A DNA stretch of 64,000 bases from an uncultured Paraprevotella sp. (GCA_944320765.1 CALUIS010000006.1:1-64000), one strand, 5' to 3'; counted from the first letter of the stretch, positions 51,456 through 61,343 are shown. Made by a program: numbers and translations. The notes: generated by a model from the sequence alone, not told the origin.

Positions 51456-51695
51456 ATGAAAGCGTCAATATCAATGGAATCTTTATGGCAGGCCATACAA
51501 TCGCTGCCGCTAAAGAACAAGGAATGGTTGTCCTCCAAGCTGATAGAAGACATACGCGATGAGAAGGCGCTGGAATATATCAGTAAGGAAGAAGTGCTTG
51601 AGGGCATCCGGAAAGGTCTGATGGATGTGCAGGAAGCCCGTAAAAGCGGAAAGCAACTCAAAACGCTTCAAGAAGTAATCGATGAACTATGTTGA
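51456..51695 (+). CDS. Small antitoxin-like protein, apparently without its toxin
   Basis: A 79-residue helical, charged protein (MKASISMESLWQAIQSLPLK ... EVIDELC); a later ATG at 51474 is also possible. Size, helicity and the ATG overlapping its stop (51689-51691) are typical of antitoxin genes that precede a RelE/ParE-like toxin. The overlapping frame, however, stops after nine codons. No intact toxin follows. The family call rests on layout and general composition only. Confidence 0.5.
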   Translation: MKASISMESLWQAIQSLPLKNKEWLSSKLIEDIRDEKALEYISKEEVLEGIRKGLMDVQEARKSGKQLKTLQEVIDELC

Positions 51696-52125
51696 TAAAA
51701 GAAATGGGCGATAAGTAATCGCCATTACCGAGCATCAAAGAGAGTTTTCTGCAGCCTCAGGATATGGGGATAAAAAAACTGTCCCAAATCAAATTGAGAC
51801 AGTCTTCTTTTTATAATAAAAGCCGCACCGATGATGTGATGAAAACTCCGAGCTAATAAGATTTGAGCGCCCGCCACCTTTGTAATCCACCGGCATCTCT
51901 GCTACCCGAAGGCGTGGCCCGCCATTAGTGGCTGAAGCATTCTCGGTTTTCAGAAATAATTTGATGAGTATCCCAATCTAACCGATGCGGCTCATTTTTC
52001 TGTACTACAAAGGTAAGTCTTTGTATCGGATTATGCAAATAAAAAGCCGCTTTTTTCATTCGGGGAAATCGAAAAACGGCTTTTTGCCAAAAGTGTGGGT
52101 GTAGCAAACTCAGTGAGGCTCTCTC
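51696..52125. other. 430-base region without a recognisable intact gene
   Basis: It holds a terminator-like stem (51772-51815), a possible frameshifted toxin scrap right after 51695, and a minus-strand TACCTTTG-type element (CAAAGGTA near 52008). Short open frames here resemble no family I know. The stretch reads like decayed coding sequence. Confidence 0.5.
51772..51815. terminator. Bidirectional hairpin terminator
   Basis: ACTGTCCC pairs with GAGACAGT around an AATCAAATT loop, with an A run before and CTTCTTTTT after, so it could end transcripts on both strands. Confidence 0.65.
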
Positions 52126-54951
52126 TTACCGGTAATGCTCCTGAAGTCGTTCCAGCTCCTTCTCGGAGATGATGACCACGCTGCCGTGCTTCACGTCCGT
52201 CGGATTCCGGATCTCGCCGTCGGGGACCGGATACCATTGGTGCCGCGACGGGTCGGCGCAGCGGGCGAAGCTTGTCCCTCGGTCGCCGTTGAACTTGTCG
52301 AAGTAGAGGTACCAGCTCTTTCCGCCGAGGGCGGGGAACACTTCGGGGCCTTCCACCTCGATATATCTGGAAGGGAGTATGGGAGTGTCGCCTTCAAATC
52401 GTTGCACGTTCGGGTCAAGGCTCTTGGAGGTGGCGCACCGGATGGTCTTCTCTCCGTTCCGCTCGTCCTTGTAGTAGGCGTAATATGTTCCGCCCGCTTT
52501 CAGAATGGTCATGTCGATGGCCGTGAATCCGGGGTCGAAATAGACGGCGGGGGTGGAGAATTCCAGCCAGTCGCGTGTCGTGCAATAGTGGTGTACCTGT
52601 CGGTCTCCGATGCGGGAGGACCAGTAGAGATAGAAGATGTCGGCGGTTTCGTCGTAAGTGAACTCCGGCGCCCAGGCGTTGGGCGACTGCGGCCCGCCCT
52701 TGCTGCCGTCCATCAGCATGACCTTCCCGTCCTCGGTGCGTGTGCTTCCGTTGGCGGCCGTCCAGTGGATGAGGTCGTCCGATTCCCAATGGAAGATGGC
52801 GGGATGGTCCCACCCCCAGGTGTGTACCAAATGGAACCTGGACTTGCCGTTCCGCGTGACGCGTTGCAGGTAGGGGTCGCGCAGCCAGATGCCGTTGTCG
52901 TAGGCGGCGAACACGGGGCGGGTGCCGTTCAGGTCGGTCCAGGTCTTGCCGTCGCGGCTGTAGGCATAGAACAGGTGTTGCGAGCCGGCTTTGAAATAGG
53001 CCATGAGGTAGACGCTGTCCGCCGGATGCGGTTCTGGCAGCGCGGGGCGTTCCGGCAGCGGGGCGACGTGCAGGTCTTCCACGGGGAGGTATGTCCTTCC
53101 TTGCGGCCCGTCGGATGTGTGGCAGCGGTACCGGATGGTGCGGAGAATCTCTTCGCGTATGGCGGCGCGGTCTTCCGGGGCGATTTTGAAGACCTTGCGG
53201 TCGTAGGTGAGCAGTCCGTTCAGTTCCTGTTCCACGTCGCTCACCTGGGTGTAGACCGAAGCCCATAAACCTTTGGGTTGCAGGTCTTGCAGGGCGGAGG
53301 TATAGGAGATGAAGCGTTCGGCCAATGCCTTGCTGTCAGGTACGGAGGTGTATTCCTGTTCATTGCCTTTCCACAGGTGTCCTTCCACTTTCAGGGTGAT
53401 GCCCCCGTATTCGCCGCATACCGCCACCCGTTCGTTGAGCGGGTTGTCCTGCAGCGAAGGCACGGGGTAGCTGTGCTGGTCGATGAAGTCCCCGGCCTCG
53501 AAGTCCACCCATCCGCTGGCGGCGTTGACGAGCCTCGTGGGGTCGGCCTTGCGGATGGCTTCCACGCCCCGCCTCGTGTGCAGGTCGTTGCCCGACGCGT
53601 CTTGCCCCCATCCTTCGTTGTAGGCCACCCAGGCCACGATGCAGGGATGGCAGTCCAGCGCGTTGACGATGCGGGTGCATTCGTCGTAGAAGTTCTGCTG
53701 GATGACGTATTTGTCGCCGATGGTGCCGTTCTCGCCCCCGTTGGGCATGTCCTGCCATACCAGCATCCCCATCTTGTCGCAATGGTAGTACCACCGTGCG
53801 GGTTCCACCTTGATGTGTTTCCGTATCATGTTCATGCCCAGTGATTTCATGGCTTCTATGTCGTGGCGCATGGCATCGTCCGAGGGCGGGGTGAGCAGCC
53901 CGTCCGGCCACCATCCTTGGTCGAGCACGCCGAACTGGTAGAGCGGACGGTTGTTCAGCATCAGGCAGGGATGCCCGTCGGCCATGCCTTTGCTGATTTT
54001 TCTCATTCCGAAATATCCTTTGACCTTGTCGGTCTGCACGCCGTGGTCGTACAGCAGGATTTCCAGGTCGTAGAGGTGGGGCGAGTCGGGTGACCACAGC
54101 CGGGGGGCCGGTATGCGGATGTCGTGGCTTGCGTTGGCGTCCAGCCCGGTGAGCCGTGCGACGGTCTTTCCTTCGCTCATGACGGAGACCGTGGCGGTGG
54201 CCGTCGGAGAAGAGGAGGACAGCGACAGGGCGATTGTGCCCTGGTCGATGTCGGATGCCACGTGGTAGTCCTGCAGATGGGCCGGGGACACGGGTTCCAG
54301 CCATACCGTCTGCCAGATTCCGCTCACCGGAGTGTAAAAGCATCCGGCAGGGTGTGTGGTCTGTTTGCCGGTGGGCTGGCCTCCGGTCTGGGTCGGGTCG
54401 GTCACGCGGATTGTCAGTTCCTGCTGCCCTTCCGGTCGGAGCAGGGGGGTGATGTCCATGTGGAACGGGTCGCTCCCGCCGCTGTGGCTTCCTGCCGGCT
54501 GTCCGTTGACATAGACGGCACATTTCCAGTCCACGGCCCCGAAGTGGAGCAGAATCTTCCGGTCCTTATAAGATGGAGGAAGCCGGAAAGTGCGGTGGTA
54601 GACGAACGTGGAACGGGTGTTGTCCACGAAATTGGTGTCCCGGATGCCCGACAGTGCCGACTCTACCGGAAACGGCACCAATATTTCCCGGGCCGATCCG
54701 GCATCGAAGGGAGCGTAGTCAAGGCTTGTCCCTTTTTCCTTGCGGAAGTCCCAAAGTCCGTTGAGCGACATCCATTCCTCCCGTTCCATTTGCGGGCGCG
54801 GGTATTCGGTCCATACCTTCTTGGGGTTGGTTTTCTCACCCCACGGGGTCATGACGGGGGCGTTGGCCCTCTTCCAGCCGCCTGTCGTCCGGGCGGATAC
54901 CGGGACGAGTGTGGCAAAGGCGAGTAGCGCGTGCAAAAAGTAATGTCTCAT
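52126..54951 (-). CDS. Two-domain glycoside hydrolase: GH2 followed by a GH43-like beta-propeller
   Basis: A 941-residue exported enzyme from ATG 54951 (signal MRHYFLHALLAFATLVPVSA). GH2 sugar-binding and immunoglobulin-like domains occupy about 45-340, with the TIM barrel at about 340-620: acid/base Glu in AYNEGWGQD near 446 and nucleophile Glu in CGEYGGITL near 513. From about 640 to 935 a five-bladed GH43-like domain follows (NAWAPEFTYD, LRDPYLQRV, IEVEGPEVF). Both catalytic parts look intact. The substrate may be a branched plant or host glycan, but linkage is not readable. No SusC/SusD pair is in the window. Promoter at 54981-54988. Confidence 0.85.
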   Translation of the reverse strand: MRHYFLHALLAFATLVPVSARTTGGWKRANAPVMTPWGEKTNPKKVWTEYPRPQMEREEWMSLNGLWDFRKEKGTSLDYAPFDAGSAREILVPFPVESALSGIRDTNFVDNTRSTFVYHRTFRLPPSYKDRKILLHFGAVDWKCAVYVNGQPAGSHSGGSDPFHMDITPLLRPEGQQELTIRVTDPTQTGGQPTGKQTTHPAGCFYTPVSGIWQTVWLEPVSPAHLQDYHVASDIDQGTIALSLSSSSPTATATVSVMSEGKTVARLTGLDANASHDIRIPAPRLWSPDSPHLYDLEILLYDHGVQTDKVKGYFGMRKISKGMADGHPCLMLNNRPLYQFGVLDQGWWPDGLLTPPSDDAMRHDIEAMKSLGMNMIRKHIKVEPARWYYHCDKMGMLVWQDMPNGGENGTIGDKYVIQQNFYDECTRIVNALDCHPCIVAWVAYNEGWGQDASGNDLHTRRGVEAIRKADPTRLVNAASGWVDFEAGDFIDQHSYPVPSLQDNPLNERVAVCGEYGGITLKVEGHLWKGNEQEYTSVPDSKALAERFISYTSALQDLQPKGLWASVYTQVSDVEQELNGLLTYDRKVFKIAPEDRAAIREEILRTIRYRCHTSDGPQGRTYLPVEDLHVAPLPERPALPEPHPADSVYLMAYFKAGSQHLFYAYSRDGKTWTDLNGTRPVFAAYDNGIWLRDPYLQRVTRNGKSRFHLVHTWGWDHPAIFHWESDDLIHWTAANGSTRTEDGKVMLMDGSKGGPQSPNAWAPEFTYDETADIFYLYWSSRIGDRQVHHYCTTRDWLEFSTPAVYFDPGFTAIDMTILKAGGTYYAYYKDERNGEKTIRCATSKSLDPNVQRFEGDTPILPSRYIEVEGPEVFPALGGKSWYLYFDKFNGDRGTSFARCADPSRHQWYPVPDGEIRNPTDVKHGSVVIISEKELERLQEHYR

Positions 54952-54980
54952 GGTGCTGTGTGGTATTGAATATGATGCTG

Positions 54981-54988
54981 CAAAAATA
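54981..54988 (-). promoter_or_regulatory. -7 promoter element for the GH2-GH43 gene
   Basis: CAAAAATA on the plus strand reads TATTTTTG on the minus strand, 30 bases before the start codon. Confidence 0.7.
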
Positions 54989-55092
54989 ATCCCGTAGTGC
55001 TTCAACTGTTGTGTGTTTTTAGGAAAAAAGTAACCGGAGGCCGCCTTTTGACATAAAAACGCTAATCTCTGACGCAAAAAAGAGAGTTTTAT

Positions 55093-55123
55093 TTTGTTCT
55101 CCGCCTGTCAAGTCTTATCTTTG
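55093..55123 (+). promoter_or_regulatory. Complete Bacteroidota-type promoter of malQ
   Basis: TTTG at 55093-55096 and TATCTTTG at 55116-55123 are separated by 19 bases; the start codon follows at 55162. Confidence 0.8.
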
Positions 55124-55161
55124 TACAGATACTGTGAGTATGAAGTAAACGCACGACCTGT

Positions 55162-57846
55162 ATGAAACTGCATTTTTCGATAGAATATCTGACACATTGG
55201 GGAGAGGACGTGAGGGTGGCCCTTACACTGGTGGACGCCAAGCGGAAGAGACAGGAGCAGATTTGCCCCCTGGAGACCCGCGACGGGCGGGTCTGGTCCG
55301 GCGAGGTCCTTCTGTCCGACAGTCATATCCGGGCCTTCTCCTACCATTATCGTATTTATAGGGGAGAGGACGTGGCGCGGAAGGAGTGGGATTTCGTCCC
55401 CCGCCGCTTCAGGGCGGACACGACCAAGAGCTACGAGTTCCCGGACGCCTGGCGGGATGTCCCGCTCTTTTCCCACCTCTACACTTCGGCTTTCACGAAG
55501 TGCATCCGTCCGCACCGGGTGGAGAAGGAGGAGCTTCCCTATTTCGACAGCACGCTGATGCTGCGGGTGAGCGCCCCCCAGCTGAAGGACGGGCAGGCCC
55601 TGGCCTTGCTGGGCAACCAGCCGGCCTTGGGCGACTGGAATCCTAATTTCGCCATCCGGATGAAGGAGACGGGCATGTACGAATGGAGCCTGACCCTGAA
55701 CGCTGCGGGGCTGAACTTCCCGATGGAATACAAATACGTGATTGTCGATGCGGAGACGGGCGAGTTCGTGGATTGGGAAGGAGGAGAGAACCGTGTGCTG
55801 CCGGCCGACAAGGTGGGACGGGGGGAAATCGTGGTCATCTCGGATGCCTTGTTGCGGGTGCGGGGGCGCCGTTGGAAGGCGGCCGGCGTGGTGATTCCCG
55901 TGTTTTCCTTGCGCAGCGAGGGCAGTTGCGGCGTGGGCGACTTCGGAGACCTGAAGATGATGGTGGACTGGGCGGTGGAGACCGACATGCACGCCATCCA
56001 GATCCTGCCCATCTACGACACGACCATTCACGGGAACTGGCTGGATTCCTACCCCTACAACAGCATCTCCATCTATGCGCTTCATCCGCAATATATTGAC
56101 CTTCGGCAGTTGCCTGCACTTGCCGACGCAAGGAGCCGGGAAACATTCGAGGCCCGCCGGAGGGTGCTGAACGCCCTGCCCCAGGTGGATTATGAGGGGG
56201 TGGGCCGCCTGAAGCAGGAATACGTGCGTGAGGTGTTCCGTCAGGAAGGGCGGCAGGTCCTTTCTGCGGAGCGGTTCGCCGTCTTTTTCAAGCGGAACGA
56301 GGAATGGCTGGTGCCCTACGCTGCATTCAGCGTGTTGCGCGACCGCTACGGGACGGCGGATTTCCGCCGTTGGCCGAAGTTCGCGGAATACAAGGCCGAG
56401 GACGTGCGGGCTTTTTGCCGTCCGTCCGCACCGGCTTATGCGGAGGTTTCTTATTATTACTTCGTGCAGTTCTGTCTGCATGAGCAGCTGTCGGCCGCTT
56501 CGGAATATGCCCGCGCCAAGGGAGTCATCCTGAAAGGCGACATCCCCATCGGCATCAGCCGCAACAGCGTGGAGGCTTGGGTGGAACCGCATTACTTCAA
56601 CCTGAACGGGCAGGCCGGTGCGCCGCCGGACGACTTCTCCGTGAACGGGCAGAACTGGGGCTTTCCTACCTATAATTGGGATGTGATGCTGAAGGACGGC
56701 TGCAGCTGGTGGGTGCGCCGTTTCCGCAAGATGGCGGAGTATTTCGACGCTTACCGCATCGACCACGTGCTGGGATTCTTCCGGATTTGGGAGATACCGT
56801 CCCACTCCGTACACGGGCTGCTGGGACACTTTTCTCCCTCGCTGCCGATGAGCGTGGAGGAGATAGAGGGCTACGGGCTGCATTTCCGCGAGGACTTTGT
56901 CTGCCCCTTGGTCACGGACGGGATGCTGGACCGGATTTTCGGGGAGCGTGCGGAGGAAGTCAGGTCGCTTTACTTGGAGGAGACAGGAGAGGGCCGCTAT
57001 GCGATGAGGCCGGAATACGACACGCAGCGCAAGGTGGAGGCGGCCTTTGCCGGGCGGACGGAGGAAGAGGACGTGGCCTTGCGCGAGGGGCTTTACACCT
57101 TGGTCAGCAATGTGCTTTTCATTCCCGACGACAAGCAGGAAGGCTGGTATCATCCCCGTATCTCGGCACAGCAGGACTATTTCTATCAGACATTGGGCGA
57201 AGGGGAGAGAAGGGCCTTCGACGCCTTGTATGAGGACTACTATTACCATCGGCACAACGGCTTCTGGTACGACCAGGCCATGCGCAAGCTTCCCGTCCTG
57301 GTCGAGGCCACGCAGATGTTGGTCTGCGCGGAGGACTTGGGGATGGTGCCAGAGTGCGTGCCTTGGGTGATGGAGGCCTTGCGCATCCTGACCCTTGAAA
57401 TCCAGACCATGCCCAAGAAATTCGGTGTGAGGTTCGGGCGGCTGGAGGAGAATCCCTACCGCAGCGTGGCTACCATCTTCACGCACGACATGCCCACCTT
57501 GCGCGGGTGGTGGGAAGAGGATGCCGGACGCAGGCAGCAGTACTACAACGAGATGCTGCAGAAGGACGGGGACGCTCCGGCGGTCATACCCGGTTGGCTG
57601 TGTGAGGAAGTGGTGGCCCGCCATCTGTTTTCGCCCTCCATGCTCTGCCTGATTTCGTGGCAGGACTGGATGTCGATAGACGACCGGCTCCGGTATCCCG
57701 ACGTGGCGGCCGAACGCATCAACGTGCCGGCCAATCCCAAAAACTATTGGCATTACCGGATGCACCTGACGCTGGAGAAACTGATGGAATGCGATGTGCT
57801 GAACAACAAGATACGCCAGCTGATCACGCACAGCGGGCGGAACTGA
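55162..57846 (+). CDS. malQ: 4-alpha-glucanotransferase, DPE2-like with N-terminal starch-binding domains
   Basis: An 894-residue cytoplasmic GH77 enzyme that transfers alpha-1,4-glucan segments between maltodextrins. Two CBM20-like domains lie at about 1-120 and 130-235 (GNQPALGDWNPNFAIRM, MEYKYVIVDAETGEFVDWE). The GH77 barrel occupies about 245-880: SYPYNSISIYALHPQYIDL, KGDIPIGISRNSVEAW, nucleophile Asp in YRIDHVLGFFRIWEIP and acid/base Glu in CAEDLGMVPECV. The extra N-terminal domains make it like plant DPE2, which acts on large glycan acceptors, more than like short bacterial MalQ. It is divergent from the GH2-GH43 gene and appears monocistronic. Confidence 0.93.
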   Translation: MKLHFSIEYLTHWGEDVRVALTLVDAKRKRQEQICPLETRDGRVWSGEVLLSDSHIRAFSYHYRIYRGEDVARKEWDFVPRRFRADTTKSYEFPDAWRDVPLFSHLYTSAFTKCIRPHRVEKEELPYFDSTLMLRVSAPQLKDGQALALLGNQPALGDWNPNFAIRMKETGMYEWSLTLNAAGLNFPMEYKYVIVDAETGEFVDWEGGENRVLPADKVGRGEIVVISDALLRVRGRRWKAAGVVIPVFSLRSEGSCGVGDFGDLKMMVDWAVETDMHAIQILPIYDTTIHGNWLDSYPYNSISIYALHPQYIDLRQLPALADARSRETFEARRRVLNALPQVDYEGVGRLKQEYVREVFRQEGRQVLSAERFAVFFKRNEEWLVPYAAFSVLRDRYGTADFRRWPKFAEYKAEDVRAFCRPSAPAYAEVSYYYFVQFCLHEQLSAASEYARAKGVILKGDIPIGISRNSVEAWVEPHYFNLNGQAGAPPDDFSVNGQNWGFPTYNWDVMLKDGCSWWVRRFRKMAEYFDAYRIDHVLGFFRIWEIPSHSVHGLLGHFSPSLPMSVEEIEGYGLHFREDFVCPLVTDGMLDRIFGERAEEVRSLYLEETGEGRYAMRPEYDTQRKVEAAFAGRTEEEDVALREGLYTLVSNVLFIPDDKQEGWYHPRISAQQDYFYQTLGEGERRAFDALYEDYYYHRHNGFWYDQAMRKLPVLVEATQMLVCAEDLGMVPECVPWVMEALRILTLEIQTMPKKFGVRFGRLEENPYRSVATIFTHDMPTLRGWWEEDAGRRQQYYNEMLQKDGDAPAVIPGWLCEEVVARHLFSPSMLCLISWQDWMSIDDRLRYPDVAAERINVPANPKNYWHYRMHLTLEKLMECDVLNNKIRQLITHSGRN

Positions 57847-57954
57847 GGCCGCCGAGGTGGCATAAGCTTGGGAATCCGACCCCGTGACGGGATATTTTTG
57901 GGGTGCGTGTCCGAATTTTCTTTGTTTTTTCTGGGAGAAAGGAAATAGAATGCG

Positions 57955-57962
57955 TAATTTTG
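57955..57962 (+). promoter_or_regulatory. -7 promoter element for carB
   Basis: TAATTTTG matches TAnnTTTG, 76 bases before the carB start, leaving a leader of about 70 bases in which I saw no clear attenuator. Confidence 0.6.
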
Positions 57963-58038
57963 TCCCATTATCGGGAAGTGGGTGAGAACGCTTCCCCGAT
58001 GTGACGTGTAAATGTACAACAATAAATCGGATAAAAGG

Positions 58039-61000
58039 ATGAAGAGACAATTCAAAAAGGTTTTGGTGCTGGGTTCCGGAGCGTTGAAAATCGGACAGGC
58101 CGGCGAGTTTGACTATTCCGGTTCGCAGGCTTTGAAGGCTTTGCGCGAAGAGGGAGTCCGTTCCGTGTTGGTAAATCCCAATATCGCCACGATTCAAACA
58201 TCGGAGGGTATCGCGGACGAGGTGTATTTCCTTCCGGTCACGCCCTATTTTGTGACGGAAATCATCAAGAAGGAACGTCCGGACGGCATCCTGCTGGCCT
58301 TTGGCGGGCAGACGGCGTTGAACTGTGGTACGGCACTTTACAAGAACGGAGTGCTGAAGGAATATGGCGTGGAGGTGCTGGGCACGTCCGTGGAAGCCAT
58401 CATGAACACAGAAGACCGTGACCTTTTTGTGAAGAAACTGGATGAGATTCCGATGAAGACCCCGGTGAGCCATGCCGTGGAGAACATGGACGACGCTTTG
58501 GCCGCCGCACGCGAGATCGGCTACCCCGTGATGATACGTTCCGCCTACGCGTTGGGCGGTCTGGGCAGCGGCATCTGCCCGGACGAGGAGCATTTCATCG
58601 AGCTGGCCGGAAGCGCCTTCACTTTCGCGCCCCAGATCTTGGTGGAAGAGTCGTTGAAAGGGTGGAAGGAAATCGAGTTCGAGGTCATCCGTGATGCCAA
58701 TGACCACTGCTTCACGGTGGCCAGCATGGAGAACTTCGACCCGCTGGGCATCCACACGGGAGAGTCTATCGTGGTGGCCCCCACCTGTTCACTTAGCGAC
58801 GACCAGGTGAAGATGCTGCAAGATCTGTCCAAGACCTGCATCCGCCATTTGGGTATCGTAGGCGAGTGCAACATTCAATATGCCTTTAACGCCGAGACGA
58901 ACGACTACCGCGTCATCGAGGTGAACGCCCGCCTGAGCCGTTCGTCGGCCCTGGCTTCCAAGGCCACCGGCTACCCGTTGGCTTTCGTGGCCGCCAAGAT
59001 TGCCTTGGGCTACACCCTCGACCAGATTGGCGAGATGGGAACGCCGAACTCGGCTTACGTGGCTCCTTCGCTGGACTACCTCATCTGCAAGATACCGCGC
59101 TGGGACTTGACGAAGTTCGAGGGCGTGTCGCGCCACATCGGTTCCAGCATGAAGTCGGTGGGCGAAATCATGTCCATCGGCCGTTCGTTCGAGGAAATCA
59201 TCCAGAAGGGCCTGCGCATGATAGGCCAGGGGATGCACGGCTTTGTGGGCAACGACCATGTGCATTTCGACCAGCTGGACGACGAGCTGGCGAACCCCAC
59301 GGACTTGCGCATCTTCGCCATGGCACAGGCCTTGGAAGAGGGCTACTCAATAGAGCGCATCTATGAGCTGACCAAGATAGACCCATGGTTCATCGGCAAG
59401 CTGAAGAACATCGTGGACATGAAGAAGACGCTGGAGGGATACGACACCCTGGAGAGCCTCTCGCCCGAGGTGCTGCGCGAGGCCAAGCGCATGGGCTTCT
59501 CGGACTTCCAAATCGCGCGTTTCGTGTTCAAGCACACCGGGACGAACATGGAGAAGGAGAACCTGCAGGTGCGCGAGTACCGGAAGAAGCTGGGCATCCT
59601 GCCGGCCGTGAAGCGCATCAACACGGTGGCGTCCGAACATCCGGAACTCACCAACTACCTCTACATGACTTACGGCACGGACGGCTACGACGTGAACTAT
59701 TACAAGAACGAGAAGTCGGTCATCGTCTTAGGCTCAGGTGCTTACCGCATCGGTTCTTCCGTGGAGTTCGACTGGTGTTCCGTGAATGCGGTGCAGACGG
59801 CACGCAAGCTGGGCTACAAGTCCATCATGATCAACTATAATCCCGAGACGGTGTCGACGGACTACGACATGTGCGACCGTCTTTACTTCGACGAGTTGTC
59901 CTTCGAGAGGGTGCTCGACGTGATAGATCTGGAGCAGCCGGGCGGTGTCATCGTCTCCGTGGGCGGACAGATTCCGAACAACCTGGCCATGAAGCTCTAC
60001 CGCCAGTCGGTGCCTATCCTGGGTACATCGCCCGTGTCCATCGACCGTGCGGAGAACCGCAACAAGTTCTCGGCCATGCTCGACCGCTTGGGCATCGACC
60101 AGCCGGCCTGGCAGGAGCTGACGAGCCTGGACGACATGAAGGCCTTCATCGACAAGGTGGGCTACCCCGTCCTGGTGCGTCCGTCCTACGTGCTTTCCGG
60201 CGCGGCCATGAACGTATGCTACAATGAGGAGCAGCTGACGCGCTTCCTGGAGATGGCGCGCGAGGTGTCGAAGGAATACCCCGTGGTGGTCTCGCAGTTC
60301 ATGCAGGAGACGAAAGAGATTGAGTTCGATGCCGTGGCGCAGAACGGCGAGGTGGTGGAATATGCCATCTCGGAGCATATCGAGTTCGCCGGCGTGCATT
60401 CGGGCGACGCCACGCTGGTGTTCCCCGCCCAGCATCTGTATTTTGCCACCATGCGGGCCATCAAGAAAATCAGCAGCCGCATCGCCCGCGAGCTGAACAT
60501 TTCCGGCCCGTTTAACATCCAGTATCTGGCCAAGGGCAACCAGATCAAGGTCATCGAGTGCAACCTCCGTGCCTCGCGCAGCTTCCCGTTTGTGTCGAAA
60601 GTGCTGAAACGCAACTTCATCGAGACGGCCACGCGCATCATGCTGGGCGCACCGTACACCCGTCCGGACAAGTCGGTGTTCGACATCGACCGCATCGGCG
60701 TGAAGGCTTCGCAGTTCTCGTTCGCCCGTCTGCAGAACGCCGATCCGGTGTTGGGCGTGGACATGTCCTCCACCGGCGAGGTAGGCTGTCTGGGCGACGA
60801 TTTCAACGAGGCTTTGCTGAACGCCTTGATTGCCACGGGATATAATATCCCGAAGAAGTCCGTGATGCTGTCTTCCGGTCCGGTGCAGTCCAAGGTGGAT
60901 TTGCTGGAACCCAGCCGGATGCTGGCGGCCAAGGGGTATGACATCTATGCCACCGAGGGTACGGCCCGCTTCCTGAACGACAACGGGGTGCCGGCCATCG

Positions 61001-61263
61001 CCGTGCATTGGCCCGACGAGCATACGTCCGCCGAGAACAATGTGCTGAAGATGATAGCCCAGCATAAGTTCGACCTGATTGTGAACATCCCCAAGGACCA
61101 GACCAAGCGTGAGCTGACCAACGGATACCACATCCGCCGCGACGCCATCGACCACAACATTCCCCTGATGACGAACGCCCGTCTGGCCAAGGCCTTCATC
61201 GAGGCGTTCTGCCAGATGGATATGGAACAGATTCAGATCAAGAGCTGGCAGGAGTATAAATAG
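58039..61263 (+). CDS. carB: Carbamoyl-phosphate synthase large subunit
   Basis: A 1074-residue enzyme that makes carbamoyl phosphate from ammonia, bicarbonate and two ATP for arginine and pyrimidine synthesis. ATG 58039 gives MKRQFKKVLVLGSGALKIGQ, the family N-terminus. Two ATP-grasp halves are present: GQAGEFDYSGSQALKAL and IGECNIQYAFN in the first, GSGAYRIGSSVEFDWCSVNA and RPSYVLSGAAMNV in the second, then an MGS-like allosteric domain (about 935-1074). The small subunit gene carA is not adjacent. A hairpin terminator follows. Confidence 0.97.
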   Translation: MKRQFKKVLVLGSGALKIGQAGEFDYSGSQALKALREEGVRSVLVNPNIATIQTSEGIADEVYFLPVTPYFVTEIIKKERPDGILLAFGGQTALNCGTALYKNGVLKEYGVEVLGTSVEAIMNTEDRDLFVKKLDEIPMKTPVSHAVENMDDALAAAREIGYPVMIRSAYALGGLGSGICPDEEHFIELAGSAFTFAPQILVEESLKGWKEIEFEVIRDANDHCFTVASMENFDPLGIHTGESIVVAPTCSLSDDQVKMLQDLSKTCIRHLGIVGECNIQYAFNAETNDYRVIEVNARLSRSSALASKATGYPLAFVAAKIALGYTLDQIGEMGTPNSAYVAPSLDYLICKIPRWDLTKFEGVSRHIGSSMKSVGEIMSIGRSFEEIIQKGLRMIGQGMHGFVGNDHVHFDQLDDELANPTDLRIFAMAQALEEGYSIERIYELTKIDPWFIGKLKNIVDMKKTLEGYDTLESLSPEVLREAKRMGFSDFQIARFVFKHTGTNMEKENLQVREYRKKLGILPAVKRINTVASEHPELTNYLYMTYGTDGYDVNYYKNEKSVIVLGSGAYRIGSSVEFDWCSVNAVQTARKLGYKSIMINYNPETVSTDYDMCDRLYFDELSFERVLDVIDLEQPGGVIVSVGGQIPNNLAMKLYRQSVPILGTSPVSIDRAENRNKFSAMLDRLGIDQPAWQELTSLDDMKAFIDKVGYPVLVRPSYVLSGAAMNVCYNEEQLTRFLEMAREVSKEYPVVVSQFMQETKEIEFDAVAQNGEVVEYAISEHIEFAGVHSGDATLVFPAQHLYFATMRAIKKISSRIARELNISGPFNIQYLAKGNQIKVIECNLRASRSFPFVSKVLKRNFIETATRIMLGAPYTRPDKSVFDIDRIGVKASQFSFARLQNADPVLGVDMSSTGEVGCLGDDFNEALLNALIATGYNIPKKSVMLSSGPVQSKVDLLEPSRMLAAKGYDIYATEGTARFLNDNGVPAIAVHWPDEHTSAENNVLKMIAQHKFDLIVNIPKDQTKRELTNGYHIRRDAIDHNIPLMTNARLAKAFIEAFCQMDMEQIQIKSWQEYK

Positions 61264-61294
61264 GTCTCTGTAAGGAATAACTGCTCCACCTTTT

Positions 61295-61340
61295 GAAGTG
61301 TGTCCCAAAAGTTTTGTGTCCAACTTTTGGGGGACACTTC
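61295..61340. terminator. Hairpin between carB and the converging HTH-type gene
   Basis: GAAGTGTGTCCCAAAAGTT pairs with AACTTTTGGGGGACACTTC with two mismatches around a short TTGTGTCC loop. It lies between converging genes and is probably a bidirectional terminator, though the T tracts are weak. Confidence 0.65.
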
Positions 61341-61343
61341 ATT

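Noticed and set aside
55108..58755. Very long open frame (over 1200 codons) on the minus strand opposite malQ
   Set aside because: It is the mirror of the GC-rich malQ and carB coding frames, is full of His, Arg, Pro and Leu, matches no family and spans the promoters of both genes.
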